Shown here: piece after piece, positions 1-8,109 of the stretch
Layout: each line of letters begins with the position of its first letter
Position numbering within the stretch: position 1 is the stretch's first letter
Source: Collinsella aerofaciens
GTDB taxonomy: Bacteria > Actinomycetota > Coriobacteriia > Coriobacteriales > Coriobacteriaceae
Direction of reading: 5' to 3'
NCBI RefSeq assembly: GCF_028207065.1
Contig: NZ_JAQLFP010000004.1
Coordinates: 20,535 to 84,534 of the forward strand
Length of the DNA: 64,000 bases
Translations under genes and position numbers: made by a program
Notes under the pieces: model-generated
The model's database searches: none
What the model was told of the DNA's origin: nothing
Seen by the model: the letters and a program-made list of their open reading frames with translations, nothing else

Positions 1-516
1 ATAGGTGGGCACGTCCATGCGCGCCTTGGCCTGGGACGAGCCGTCGGCCTGGGTTACGTGGAAGGTCGTCGCGGTGCCCGCGGGGGCGTCGTTCCACGAG
101 ACGGTGAAGGTGACGCCGTTTTGGGTTGCCGTGGCGGAGTGGGCGTAGCCGGTTTGCGACGTGGTGGAGATCGCGGCGGGCGCGGGGGTGGCTTGGGCTC
201 GGAGGGATGGGGTGGGGGTGCCGGTTGCGGCGGTGGTGCCGGGCATGGCGGTGTCTGTGGCGTTGGCGTCCGCGGTGTCGGTCTGGCTGGTGCCGGTGGA
301 TGTTGCGGTGCTGTCCTCTACTGTATCCGCTGTCGCATTTGTGTTGGTGCCGTCTTCGGCCTTGCCTGTGCCGCTGCTCGTGGCGTCGGCTTGTGCCTGC
401 TGCTCGGCTGTTGCTTGAGGCTGAATCGCCTCCGCAATGGCTGCCATAGGCATCGTCGCGCTGACCATGGACATGCACGCGATCGCGCAGAGCAGGTAGT
501 AAAGGGGTCGTTCCAT
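1..516 (-). CDS. Secreted transglutaminase-like protein, 5' part (left copy, runs off window)
   Basis: This is the N-terminal 172 codons of a minus-strand gene that leaves the window at base 1. It begins at 516 after a purine-rich GAGAGG ribosome site, with a hydrophobic signal peptide in residues 4-28 (MERPLYYLL...). A long Thr/Ala/Gln-rich low-complexity linker follows, then the start of a beta-rich domain. It matches the copy starting at 7190 codon for codon without indels. That copy shows that a transglutaminase-like core should follow, so this copy is probably the full-length gene and the other a truncated duplicate. The product is expected to be exported or surface-associated; its substrate is unknown. 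Confidence 0.7.
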   Translation of the reverse strand, partial: MERPLYYLLCAIACMSMVSATMPMAAIAEAIQPQATAEQQAQADATSSGTGKAEDGTNTNATADTVEDSTATSTGTSQTDTADANATDTAMPGTTAATGTPTPSLRAQATPAPAAISTTSQTGYAHSATATQNGVTFTVSWNDAPAGTATTFHVTQADGSSQAKARMDVPTY

Positions 517-650
517 AGCGGAGCCTCTCGGTGAGCAGCCAATAGGGTCCGAAGGCAGCTCCAGGCCAGCACTCCGCACATATTTTATTGGGGTTTATTT
601 TACGGGAACCCCAGTCAACATCATCGAACTTTCTGGGGAATGTTGGGGAG
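1..650. repeat. Long direct repeat, left copy
   Basis: Bases 2 to about 650 match 6676 to about 7325 at a constant offset of 6674 through the whole coding part, with only scattered substitutions. A few small indels appear upstream of the gene start. The left end lies outside the window. The repeat carries the 5' half and upstream region of a secreted transglutaminase-like gene, plus the last codons of a neighbouring pseudogene. Together with the right copy it brackets the first defence module. Confidence 0.9.
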
Positions 651-1040
651 GGGTTGGAGCGCCATAGAGGACGGAGCCGTGTAGGGAAATGTCGTCTCCA
701 GAATCGATATCCCAATTTAGCAGCCGCTCAAAGCGGTCGTACCGCACGATGCCGATCCAGCCGTCGGAACACCTGAACTCCTCGACCATTCGCTTGGTAA
801 TCACGACAGCGTTGTCAACGATGTCGCTCTCCCGCACCGTGAACATGCAGTAGATCGGTAAGGGCCAATGGGCGTAGACGCCCACGCCGTACGCCAGAGA
901 CGCTTCTAGCGGATCGCCCTGCTCTCCAGGCAAACCGTGGTAGTAGTCGGCGGCGTTCATATAGAGGCGCCCATCAGGTCGTCGATGTACTCCTCTTGGG
1001 GAGCGAACTTCAGTAGGTAGATGATGTCGTCTATTGGCAT
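595..1040 (-). pseudogene. Frameshifted gene of an unidentified family (copy 1 of 3)
   Basis: The minus-strand frame starts at ATG 1040 behind a GAGAGGA ribosome site and reads MPIDDIIYLLKF, then EYIDDLM. It then hits a 4-base deletion near 973, relative to the copy at 16.5 kb, that throws it out of frame. The remainder continues in another frame as MNAADYYHGLPGEQ... to a stop at 595. About 150 residues would be encoded if repaired. I do not recognise the family. Relics of the same gene lie at 14702-14850 and 16190-16545. Its last codons fall inside the direct repeat, so the neighbouring repeat carries its tail. Confidence 0.6.
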
Positions 1041-1121
1041 GGCGAGTCCTCTCGTTGCTTGACGTGCGCCAGGCCGCGTCGTATGCTCCGGGGTGTTGGC
1101 TGTCAAGATAAGGGCGGCTTC

Positions 1122-1271
1122 TCAAACCTGCGTGCCGGATTGGGTGATGTCGTGATAGTTGCCGTAGTGCCCAATCCGAAGTGGATCGTCTTGACGTTGA
1201 AGAACCTGGAATGCGGCTGATTCGACTATCCTCTCGCTTGTGGGCGAGGATGCGTGCGACCACCCTGTCAT
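1122..1271 (-). other. Small protein-like ORF or gene relic (49 codons)
   Basis: The 314-base space between the pseudogene start (1040) and the DUF262 gene (1355) holds a minus-strand ORF from ATG 1271 to TGA 1122. It reads like protein in its second half (VLQRQDDPLRIGHYGNYHDI). No ribosome site precedes it, so it may be the 3' relic of a longer lost gene transcribed with the pseudogene downstream. No function is assigned. A TAAAAT box near 1308 could serve the plus-strand DUF262 gene, but its -35 is poor. Confidence 0.25.
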
Positions 1272-1354
1272 AAGCGAGTCGATATTTCGTGAACGCGGTT
1301 CGTAAAGTAAAATAACTCAGAAGTGGTCTAGTGGTCGATGACGTTTGGGGCATT

Positions 1355-2437
1355 ATGAAACCCACGTTTCAAGACATGCGTTCTGCTTTACAAGCGCAGC
1401 GCATGAAAGTTAGTTTTGATACTTACGATCTTACATGCGATGAGCTAACAAGAAGGATTTTGAAAAAGAGAATCGATATTGCTCCTGAGTACCAGAGGCA
1501 GTTTCGGTGGGACGATGAGAGACAGTCTGGCCTTATAGAGTCGGTTCTGCTGGGAATTCCGGTTCCAAATTTATTTATGGCAACTTCTTCTACTCCAGAT
1601 GAGGCTGTTGTTTGGGAAGTTGTGGACGGACTTCAGCGTAGCCTCTCGATTGTCAATTTTATTCTTGAAGGGGAACAGCGCGAGGAGTTGGGCTTGAAGG
1701 CTCCTCTATGTCTTAAGGGATTAAGCAAGCTGCCCGAGCTTAATGGATGCTGCTTTTCGGATTTGCCAGAAGACATGCGCTCGATTTTTCTCGATCGCCC
1801 AATAAAGGTAACGGTTCTGAATGACAAAAGCGATCGTCAGGTCCGTTTCGACCTCTTTGAGCGCCTGAATACGGGAGGCATATCATTGACATCTCAAGAG
1901 GTGCGATCCTGTATCTATCGCGGAGTTTTTCTCGATTTAATTAATGAACTGTCATCCAATGCTGATTTTCGAACTGTTGTTGTTGTCCCCAAAAACCGCC
2001 AGTCGGATGGTAGTCTTCAGGAATATGTCCTCAGGTTTTTTGCTTATTTAAACGGTGTAGAGGGTTTTAAACACTCGGTTAAAGAGTTCCTTAACTCCTT
2101 TATCGAGAAGGGCAATCAATACGATGAGGAGCTGCTTGATGAATATAGAGATGAATTCAATCGGGTTATGAATTATCTTGCTCGGTGTTTTCCGAATGGG
2201 TTGAAGCGGGGCGGAAAGGGATCAACTCCTGCTAACGTGTTTGAGGGAGTCTCTGTTGGGGCTGCGCAGGCTCTCAGAGTATGTCCCCAGCTTGAGGTGT
2301 GCAGTAAAAACAACTGGATCGATTCTAAGGCTTTTCGTGGGTATACGACGTCTGCAACTAATTCGCTTCCTAAGGTAAAGGGGCGGATTGCTTATGCAAA
2401 AGAGGCTTTTTTGAATCATGGATACATTGAGCCTTAA
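1355..2437 (+). CDS. DUF262 (GmrSD N-terminal/ParB-like) domain protein
   Basis: The protein is about 360 residues. The diagnostic DUF262 signature VVDGLQRSLSIV is at about residue 90-105 (the family form is DGQQR), preceded by PEYQRQFRWDD, the other conserved block. DUF262 is the nucleotide-binding/hydrolysing half of GmrSD-type type IV restriction enzymes and of many two-gene defence modules. The DUF1524 HNH nuclease half is absent here. The next gene, a HEPN protein, overlaps by 20 bases, so the two are probably translationally coupled and act together. GTG 1331 in frame is an alternative start; ATG 1355 was chosen, although neither has a strong ribosome site. The AT-rich codon use is typical of the island. 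Confidence 0.8.
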   Translation: MKPTFQDMRSALQAQRMKVSFDTYDLTCDELTRRILKKRIDIAPEYQRQFRWDDERQSGLIESVLLGIPVPNLFMATSSTPDEAVVWEVVDGLQRSLSIVNFILEGEQREELGLKAPLCLKGLSKLPELNGCCFSDLPEDMRSIFLDRPIKVTVLNDKSDRQVRFDLFERLNTGGISLTSQEVRSCIYRGVFLDLINELSSNADFRTVVVVPKNRQSDGSLQEYVLRFFAYLNGVEGFKHSVKEFLNSFIEKGNQYDEELLDEYRDEFNRVMNYLARCFPNGLKRGGKGSTPANVFEGVSVGAAQALRVCPQLEVCSKNNWIDSKAFRGYTTSATNSLPKVKGRIAYAKEAFLNHGYIEP

Positions 2438-3113
2438 ACCTCAGATCGATCTATTTGAACAGTCCATGTCGGAACTTGAGCTGCTTTTGAGGTCCGCTAA
2501 TATTTTCGAACAGATCGGCGATAGAGAATCGAATCCCTCTCCTGATGATATTCTGGTAAAGACGGCTAAAGGTATTTCCTTTGTATTTCTTTTTTCGGCC
2601 TATGAGCAGCTACTCAAAGGGACTGTTCGAGCTGTTCTTGAGACGGCCAATTCTTATAGGGGAAAATTGAAAAACATGCAGGATGGGTTTATAGCAGCAG
2701 CCTTAAATTCATCCTTTCGGTCATATGCTGATGCGTCTAATGTAAAAACCAAAATTGGTAACGCCAGGGACGTTCGGTCTTTACTCGACTCTTGTGTTCG
2801 CGATTTGAAGTTCACTGATTATTTTCCAGATGACGGGAGCTATATGAAGTCGACCCAGGTTAGGACTATCTGTTATTTATTTGATTTGGGGGACCCCGCG
2901 CCAATTTTGGGAAGAGCTTGGAGTCATATCGATGACTTCCAATACAAAAGAAATGAAATCGCCCATGGCTCAGTCTTGCCTTCGAAAATTGGCGAAAACT
3001 ATTCTGCTTTAGAGATTGAGTCGTTTTACTCGGAATGGAGATGCAGCTGGGTCGCCTTTGCCGAGCATATTGAAAAGGAGAGTTTAAATCCGAGATTCTG
3101 GACCAGGCGATAG
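2418..3113 (+). CDS. MAE_28990/MAE_18760-type HEPN putative RNase
   Basis: This 231-residue helical protein has the HEPN catalytic motif R-N-E-I-A-H at residues 178-183 (R-x4-H), followed by GS. The N-terminal half (residues 40-70) carries the hydrophobic helix and FSAYEQLLKG block that I associate with the MAE_28990 HEPN family. HEPN proteins of this kind are metal-independent RNases or toxin subunits in defence and toxin-antitoxin modules. It starts inside the last 20 bases of the DUF262 gene, so the pair is best read as one module in which the DUF262 protein senses or restrains the HEPN effector. The pairing is recalled from family knowledge; the mechanism is inferred. Confidence 0.75.
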   Translation: MDTLSLKPQIDLFEQSMSELELLLRSANIFEQIGDRESNPSPDDILVKTAKGISFVFLFSAYEQLLKGTVRAVLETANSYRGKLKNMQDGFIAAALNSSFRSYADASNVKTKIGNARDVRSLLDSCVRDLKFTDYFPDDGSYMKSTQVRTICYLFDLGDPAPILGRAWSHIDDFQYKRNEIAHGSVLPSKIGENYSALEIESFYSEWRCSWVAFAEHIEKESLNPRFWTRR

Positions 3114-3198
3114 CCGGTGTCGTATGGGTAAGCGGATTTGGCGGAGCCTGCGATGGGTGTTTCGGGCTTAGATATAGTAAACGGGGTATTCATAAACA

Positions 3199-4344
3199 AT
3201 GCTAGATATCCACCTTGACTCCAGAGATTTGTTTAGCTGGCGGCTTATCATCGACGAGGGCCTATTCATTGGTCGTATGGTGAGACATGCAGAACAATTT
3301 CCCAATGAGGCAATCGCTCTTGATATCACGGCGCTTCCGTTCGTAGCGGTTGCTGTGCACGATGCGATTCCTTTCATTAATAAGAAGCTCGGTTTTCATA
3401 TTCCCGTAGAAGATCTACGCGTAACTCGTATTCGGCATATGACAAAGTCTCTCAGCTCGAACAAAATGAGCTTCTATGATTATCTTTCGGAAACCCGAGC
3501 CGTAATAGATCAACTCAATAAGCAATTCTCTGGTGGTCCCTTTCCAAAGCTTCTCAATAGGTTTCGAAACAATATCGGAATCACCTATTACGGTGAACTT
3601 CCCTGTTATGCAACCTTTTCTTCCATTCATCTCTTTACCAAGGACTCATCGGAGCTTCTCGGTTCAAGCGCCACTAGCTTTCCGTATGAAATCGGATACC
3701 ATTCGGCGTTTTCTGGTAGCTTTTTATATCGTTTTTCTCAATCGTATTATGCAGATCGGTCTGTTTTTGATGTTTCAGCCTTTGAAACTCGTTCGAATGA
3801 TCGCCGATTCGAAGATTTGGTCAAAAAGGTAAAAATCATTGGATGCAAGGACGACGTGATTTTCTTTTTTCTTTCTGAGCTCCTTATGCTGCTTGTATCA
3901 GTTGATGTTTTGTTTGAAGCAGGATTCTTTACTGACGCGGTTTTTATTAAGTATTCCTGTTTGAGTTTGGACCATGTCGCAAGGGCTCTTCAGATATTTA
4001 CTACCTTTGCAAGGACCCATGCGGAGCTTGATCTTTGTACGAACAGGTTTCTGTCTGAAGTCGAGAGGCTTATTTCGAGAGAAGATAAGAGATGGATTAA
4101 GCGCGCTCATCCTTTGCGAAACGCATTCATGCACTACGACTTTTCGGAGAAGCTTGTGTCTGATCCTTCCGGTTGCTCCTCCTCGTGGTCAATACTCGAT
4201 ATAGCCTGTAATAACCAGATGGGATTGGATTTGCAAGGGTTTAAAACCGAACTTATGGCTGTTCGCTCCAAGCTGGAACGCTCGCTTTGTGAGTTAATCG
4301 CCTTTCCAAGATTTGATCCGTTAAAGGTGCCTTGGGGTATGTAA
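3199..4344 (+). CDS. Unrecognised protein with a C-terminal HEPN-like R-x4-H motif
   Basis: I do not recognise this 381-residue protein by family. The C-terminal third is helical and contains R-N-A-F-M-H at residues 307-312. This is flanked by HPL before it and YDF after it, like the RN-x3-H-Y pattern of HEPN RNases. A conserved-looking hydrophobic helix (FFFLSELLMLLVSVDVLF) precedes it by about 70 residues, as expected for the first long helices of a HEPN bundle. The N-terminal half (about 200 residues) has no motif I can name. It sits 85 bases after the DUF262/HEPN pair, with a possible TATAGT -10 box near 3174, so it may be a separate unit. A HEPN effector with a novel sensor domain is the best guess. 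Confidence 0.5.
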   Translation: MLDIHLDSRDLFSWRLIIDEGLFIGRMVRHAEQFPNEAIALDITALPFVAVAVHDAIPFINKKLGFHIPVEDLRVTRIRHMTKSLSSNKMSFYDYLSETRAVIDQLNKQFSGGPFPKLLNRFRNNIGITYYGELPCYATFSSIHLFTKDSSELLGSSATSFPYEIGYHSAFSGSFLYRFSQSYYADRSVFDVSAFETRSNDRRFEDLVKKVKIIGCKDDVIFFFLSELLMLLVSVDVLFEAGFFTDAVFIKYSCLSLDHVARALQIFTTFARTHAELDLCTNRFLSEVERLISREDKRWIKRAHPLRNAFMHYDFSEKLVSDPSGCSSSWSILDIACNNQMGLDLQGFKTELMAVRSKLERSLCELIAFPRFDPLKVPWGM

Positions 4345-4521
4345 GGCGCGGATGCCATTGCTAACAGCGTTGTCTGTATCGATGGTTTTCCCGTCGACGC
4401 CGTGTGCGCCGTCTCGCAATAAACAGCGGTGTTCAAGCGGACAAATATTCTTTTTAGTGTTGTTGCTATCTCGCCTTGAGCAATTCTACTCGTGTGATGG
4501 CGTTAAAGAAGGGCTTGAAAT

Positions 4522-5193
4522 ATGTACGATCTCGATAACCGTATCGATTTAATGCGATTGCATTCTGACTATCGAAAGCTGTGCGGTTCTGATGGAAGGG
4601 GTCGAGCCGCACTCATAGAGCTTTTCAATAGGGAAAAAATTACGGGGTGGCACGCGACTAGGGTGCTCTCGGAAGAAGAAATAAGGCACGGGGGACTCAA
4701 AGCATATTCAAAAACTGAGACGATTGATCGGTTTCGCAGTTTATACGATATCGTTGGGCTAGATTCAAACAGGATTGATGCGGTTCTTCGGATAGCGAAG
4801 CATTATTTAGACGAACATCCTCGTCGGAGCAACCATGTATGTTTCTATCTGCTTGAGTCTATGAGCAACCGTTATTCGAAATATTCAGCGACTTTGGGTG
4901 GGGAAACGTTTAGGTGGTCGGTGGAGGGCGGTTTAGGGCCTGGTGCGGGTGAGAGGCTGACGGAAATGGGAATTCCGATCAGGGTGAAATTTGCCTTTAA
5001 TTTTAATCGTATCCAGCCTTATGCTCAGGATCCAATTATGTCAAAGTTTGTAAAGGCGCTTGACGGTTTTTCCGATGCTGATCAGCTCTCGCTTGAGGTT
5101 GATGGGGCTATTGAAGGTTCGATTGCTCCGCAGGACATCTTAGTGATCGAGCCGCAGTCGGAACAGGTTCATGAAGGATTTCTGCTCTCCTAA
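4522..5193 (+). CDS. Unrecognised protein with ADP-ribosyltransferase-like motifs (copy A)
   Basis: The 223-residue protein starts at ATG 4522 behind AAGAAGGG. It is clearly paralogous to the protein at 11776-12420. Shared blocks are ITGWHATRVLS...GLKA (about residues 40-62), DEHPRR, CFYLL, YSKYSATLGGETF (about 117-129), IRVKFAF, RIQPYA and DGAI-GSI-P-DIL near the C-terminus. An H-x-T followed by an I...GL turn, a mid-protein Tyr/Gly-rich block and a late acidic-hydrophobic strand resemble the H-Y-E layout of ADP-ribosyltransferase-like folds; this is inference, not a family match. It lies directly upstream of the AbiF-type gene and its RNA leader. Copy B likewise abuts an Abi_2 relic, which suggests functional linkage. 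Confidence 0.5.
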   Translation: MYDLDNRIDLMRLHSDYRKLCGSDGRGRAALIELFNREKITGWHATRVLSEEEIRHGGLKAYSKTETIDRFRSLYDIVGLDSNRIDAVLRIAKHYLDEHPRRSNHVCFYLLESMSNRYSKYSATLGGETFRWSVEGGLGPGAGERLTEMGIPIRVKFAFNFNRIQPYAQDPIMSKFVKALDGFSDADQLSLEVDGAIEGSIAPQDILVIEPQSEQVHEGFLLS

Positions 5194-5199
5194 TTTGAA

Positions 5200-5228
5200 T
5201 TGACCCCTTGGAGTCCAGGGGATAAAGT
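5200..5228 (+). promoter_or_regulatory. Predicted promoter of the AbiF-linked RNA
   Basis: TTGACC at 5200-5205 and TAAAGT at 5223-5228 are separated by 17 bases, placing a start near 5235. It lies just after the stop of the ART-like gene and ahead of two stem-loops, so the leader RNA could be made separately from that gene. Confidence 0.5.
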
Positions 5229-5234
5229 AAATAT

Positions 5235-5315
5235 AGCGGTATTGACGTAGTCAACCTACGGGCCTACGTCCTGCGGAGAGACGGCTGTTCTTATGGATGG
5301 CCGTCTCTCTTCATT
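5235..5315 (+). ncRNA. Candidate structured RNA upstream of the AbiF gene
   Basis: After the predicted start near 5235 there are two hairpins. The first pairs GACGTAG (5244-5250) with CTACGTC (5264-5270). An internal CTACG at 5256-5260 could instead pair with CGTAG, giving an alternative fold. The second is a perfect 10-bp stem, GAGAGACGGC (5276-5285) with GCCGTCTCTC (5300-5309), 14-base loop, followed by TTCATTT, and looks like an intrinsic terminator. The ribosome site AAGGAG of the AbiF gene begins only about 8 bases later. AbiF-type genes are known to carry a small structured antitoxin-like RNA in this position. The terminator could alternatively belong to the preceding gene. Confidence 0.45.
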
Positions 5316-5327
5316 TAAGGAGTTGGT

Positions 5328-6269
5328 ATGTCTGATAAGCCCTTTTTGACTATCGATGAGCAAGTTCGACTTCTTGAATCTCGCGGTTTGGATGTCGATG
5401 AGGATACTGGTCCCACTCTGATGCGTGAGGGCTACTACTCAATTGTCAATGGCTATAAGGATCCATTTCTCGATACTGGCAAGAGTAGAGAGTCTGGCGA
5501 AGATCGGTATCTTGAGGGCATATCGTTTTCGGATTTATATACTCTGTTCACTTTTGATAGAGAGCTAAGGTCTCTTACGTTTCGATATTTGATTTTGGCT
5601 GAGGCTAAAATCAAGACTGCGGTCGCCTATGCTTTTTCGAATGCCCACCGAGCTCCCGAAGCGTATCTTCTCCAGTCAAATTATTGCGATGAAAATGAAT
5701 TTGCTAGCGCCGGGAAAAATGGGGCCAATTTCGCGCAAGAGATTGCTGGCCTTACGTCGGTTTTGGGTCGTAGGGTATCTAATAGCAAATCAGATTTCAT
5801 CGCTCATTACCGAAATTCATATGGTGCGGTGCCCATTTGGGTGCTGGTGAACGACCTGACTTTTGGGAACATCGAACATTTCTATAACTTAATGAAGCCC
5901 AAGGATAAGTCTGCGGTTTGCAAAATGATTGTGGACTCGACGGGTAGGACCGGATCACACAAGCTCGGGTTTTTCAGTGTGGATGACGCGAGGGTTTCGA
6001 TTGAGGTCCTCGTTAAATTCCGCAATGTTTGCGCCCATGATGAGAGGCTTTATTGCGCCAAGGTCGGTGGGCGCAAAAACGTCAACTACATTCGAATGGT
6101 TTGGATGCTTGAGCGCTATCTGACCGAGAATGAGTTCAAACGGTTCATTAAGGAACTCACTGAGCTTCTTATGAGATATGTTGAGACGTATGCGATTAAG
6201 CACGTGTTAAACCAGATCGGTTTTGTCGAACTGCTGCAAAAGACGTCAGGCGGAAGCTTATTTGAATAG
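5328..6269 (+). CDS. Abi_2 family (AbiD/AbiF-like) HEPN abortive-infection protein
   Basis: This 313-residue protein has the usual Abi_2 layout. The N-terminus reads FLTIDEQVRLLESRG with GYYSIVNGYK (about residues 35-45), followed by FDRELRSLTFRYLILAEAKIK and PIWVLVNDLTFGNIEHFY. The HEPN motif R-N-V-C-A-H is at 232-237, followed by DERLY. Length and motif order fit intact Abi_2 proteins. These are HEPN RNases that block phage growth by stopping the host, and AbiF members are controlled by an adjacent RNA. The start at ATG 5328 has AAGGAG 8 bases upstream. Upstream is a promoter with a terminator-ended leader; downstream the gene runs into the end of the truncated transglutaminase-like gene on the opposite strand (12-base overlap), so its 3' end may mark a recombination junction. 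Confidence 0.85.
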   Translation: MSDKPFLTIDEQVRLLESRGLDVDEDTGPTLMREGYYSIVNGYKDPFLDTGKSRESGEDRYLEGISFSDLYTLFTFDRELRSLTFRYLILAEAKIKTAVAYAFSNAHRAPEAYLLQSNYCDENEFASAGKNGANFAQEIAGLTSVLGRRVSNSKSDFIAHYRNSYGAVPIWVLVNDLTFGNIEHFYNLMKPKDKSAVCKMIVDSTGRTGSHKLGFFSVDDARVSIEVLVKFRNVCAHDERLYCAKVGGRKNVNYIRMVWMLERYLTENEFKRFIKELTELLMRYVETYAIKHVLNQIGFVELLQKTSGGSLFE

Positions 6270-7190
6270 CTGGTTCGCTGCTGATGTTTGGTGCTGGTCC
6301 AGGTCTCCGTACCAGTTGAGGCTGTGGTCGTACTCCAGCTGCTCGAGCGTCCAGTCGTGGAGCCACAGCGCCATGTCGTATTCCGAGCCGTTTGTCTCTT
6401 GCCTGCACAGGTCCACGGCGCTGTTGACGATCTGCGCGACGCTCGGGCGGGCGGCGTCGTTTACGGTTACCTCCGCCGTGGTGCGCAGGTAGTAGATCCC
6501 CTTGTCGTTTTGGGGGCCGTTTCTGTCGTTGTCCATAAAGTAGAAGTGGATGCGGTACGTGCCCGACGCCGTGAAGTCGAAGGTGAAGTCGTGGCCCGCG
6601 GTGCCCAGGCTGTGGTAGCTGGACCATGCCTGGCGCGACGGGTCGCAGACGCTTTCCTGGCCGCCGCCGTCCCAGTAGGTGGGCACGTCCATGCGCGCCT
6701 TGGCCTGGGACGAGCCGTCGGCCTGGGTTACGTGGAAGGTCGTCGCGGTGCCCGCGGGGGCGTCGTTCCACCAGACGGTGAAGGTGACGCCGTTTTGGGT
6801 TGCGGTAGTGGAGTGGGCGTAGCCGGTTTGTGACGTGGCGGAGATCGCGGCGGGCGCGGGGGTGGCTTGGGCTCGGAGGGATGGGGTGGGGGTGCCGGTT
6901 GCGGCGGTGGTGCCGGGCATGGCGGTGTCTGTGGCGTTGGCGTCCGCGGTGTCGGTCTGGCTGGTGCCGGTGGATGTTGCGGTGCTGTCCTCTACTGTAT
7001 CCGCTGTCGCATTTGTGTTGGTGCCGTCTTCGGCCTTGCCTGTGCCGCTGCTCGTGGCGTCGGCTTGTGCCTGCTGCTCGGCTGTTGCTTGAGGCTGAAT
7101 CGCCTCCGCAATGGCCGCCATAGGCATCGTCGCGCCGACCATGGACGTGCACGCGATCGCGCAGAGCAGGTAGTAAAGGGGTCGTTTCAT
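6258..7190 (-). pseudogene. Truncated secreted transglutaminase-like gene (right copy)
   Basis: The gene starts at ATG 7190 behind GAGAGG and encodes 310 residues. These are a signal peptide (residues 1-29), a long Thr/Ala-rich linker, a beta-rich domain (about 120-230) and the beginning of a transglutaminase-like core (WLHDWTLEQLEYD). The reading frame ends at 6258, soon after this point, before any catalytic Cys, His or Asp could appear. The last codons lie over the 3' end of the AbiF gene on the other strand, so the natural 3' half was lost at an insertion or recombination junction. It is a duplicate of the gene at 1-516. The product would be exported but lack the enzymatic core. Confidence 0.7.
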
Positions 7191-7325
7191 AGCGGAGCCT
7201 CTCGGTGAGCAGACAATAGGGTCCGAAGGCAGCTCCAGGCCGGCACTCCGCACATATTTAGTTGGGGTTTTATTTTACGGGAACCCCAGTCAACATCAGC
7301 GATCTTTCTGGGTAATGTTGTGGGA
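6675..7325. repeat. Long direct repeat, right copy
   Basis: Second copy of the repeat at 1-650, same orientation, offset 6674. Similarity fades around 7325, shortly after a shared stretch that includes the 3' codons of the minus-strand pseudogene found complete at 595-1040. Substitutions between the copies, including 514-516 versus 7188-7190 (MER versus MKR), show the duplication is not brand new. Confidence 0.9.
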
Positions 7326-8109
7326 GAGGGAGTGGCTGACTGTTGGGGCGTTGGCCGTTAGCGGCGTCCCGCCCGCGCATAGTTGACTATGCTCGATGTG
7401 GCAACTCCAGCATGAGGCCGCCTTGCGACTCTTCGAGACTCGGCACCGAGACCTTCCAGGAAAAGTCCGCGAGGCTGCTGCATAGGTCAAGCTCTGCGTG
7501 GCAATGCTCTTCATGTGCCCTCCTTTGGTTCTTGTCGCCGCTTTTTAATCGACGATCGACTGGCTGCGATTCGATGATTAAGTGTAGGTCGAACGCGTCT
7601 CAGTTTTTAAGGAGCTTTCGCATCGCTTGCCGCCCAGGTGTAACGGTGCTTCCGTTAAAGACCTCTGGGTCAAGCATGATGGATGTAGTAAAATCACGCC
7701 CTTCTGACACAGGCGTCAATTATGAGCGTGCGGGCGAGACGAGTATGCTTACTCCGGTGAACCACTTCTACGGCGGAACCGCATCTCTTTAATTATGTAT
7801 GTGCCGAGCGGCTTTTGCCGTGTGCAGTCTCGTTTTTTGACGTATATATCCTTTTGTTCGAACGATGAAGAACACCGCGAAATGGCGTAGGATATCGGAG
7901 TCGATGTGGGGTCGCTGCCCTTTTGTTTCTGGCGGTGTTTCTGCCGATGCCGCGTAGCCGTTTTATATGAATTACCTTAATAAGAGCACTTATGTTCGCA
8001 TGGGTGTTCGGCGGTAAAATTGATTCAATGGATTAGTGCCGCTGCTATTCATGTGGCATGACCTAGGCTGTCGTTTTGTCGGTGAGCAGATTGTGAGGTT
8101 GTTGAGCTT
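7326..8109. other. Long intergenic stretch with possible gene relics
   Basis: No convincing gene is present. On the minus strand, 7387-7719 reads like protein in a single frame (for example VSEGRDFTTSIMLDPEVF, then ESQPVDRRLKSGDKNQRRAH). It is broken by an in-frame TGA at 7600-7602 and has no clear start. Another frame has an ATG at 7514 preceded by a strong AAAGGAGG. This may be a decayed gene, but stop density does not rule out chance. A stretch near 8004-8030 (GGTGTTCGG...TAAAATTGATTCAAT) resembles 14978-15007 upstream of another defence gene and may be a promoter region for the CD-NTase gene. Confidence 0.3.

Noticed and set aside
6196..7152. 318-codon His/Arg-rich minus-strand ORF
   Set aside because: Out-of-frame shadow of the transglutaminase-like gene, which has a signal peptide and a ribosome site.
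7343..7792. 149-codon plus-strand ORF in the gap after the second repeat
   Set aside because: No ribosome site, Ser/Arg/Cys-rich composition, and the opposite strand reads more like protein.
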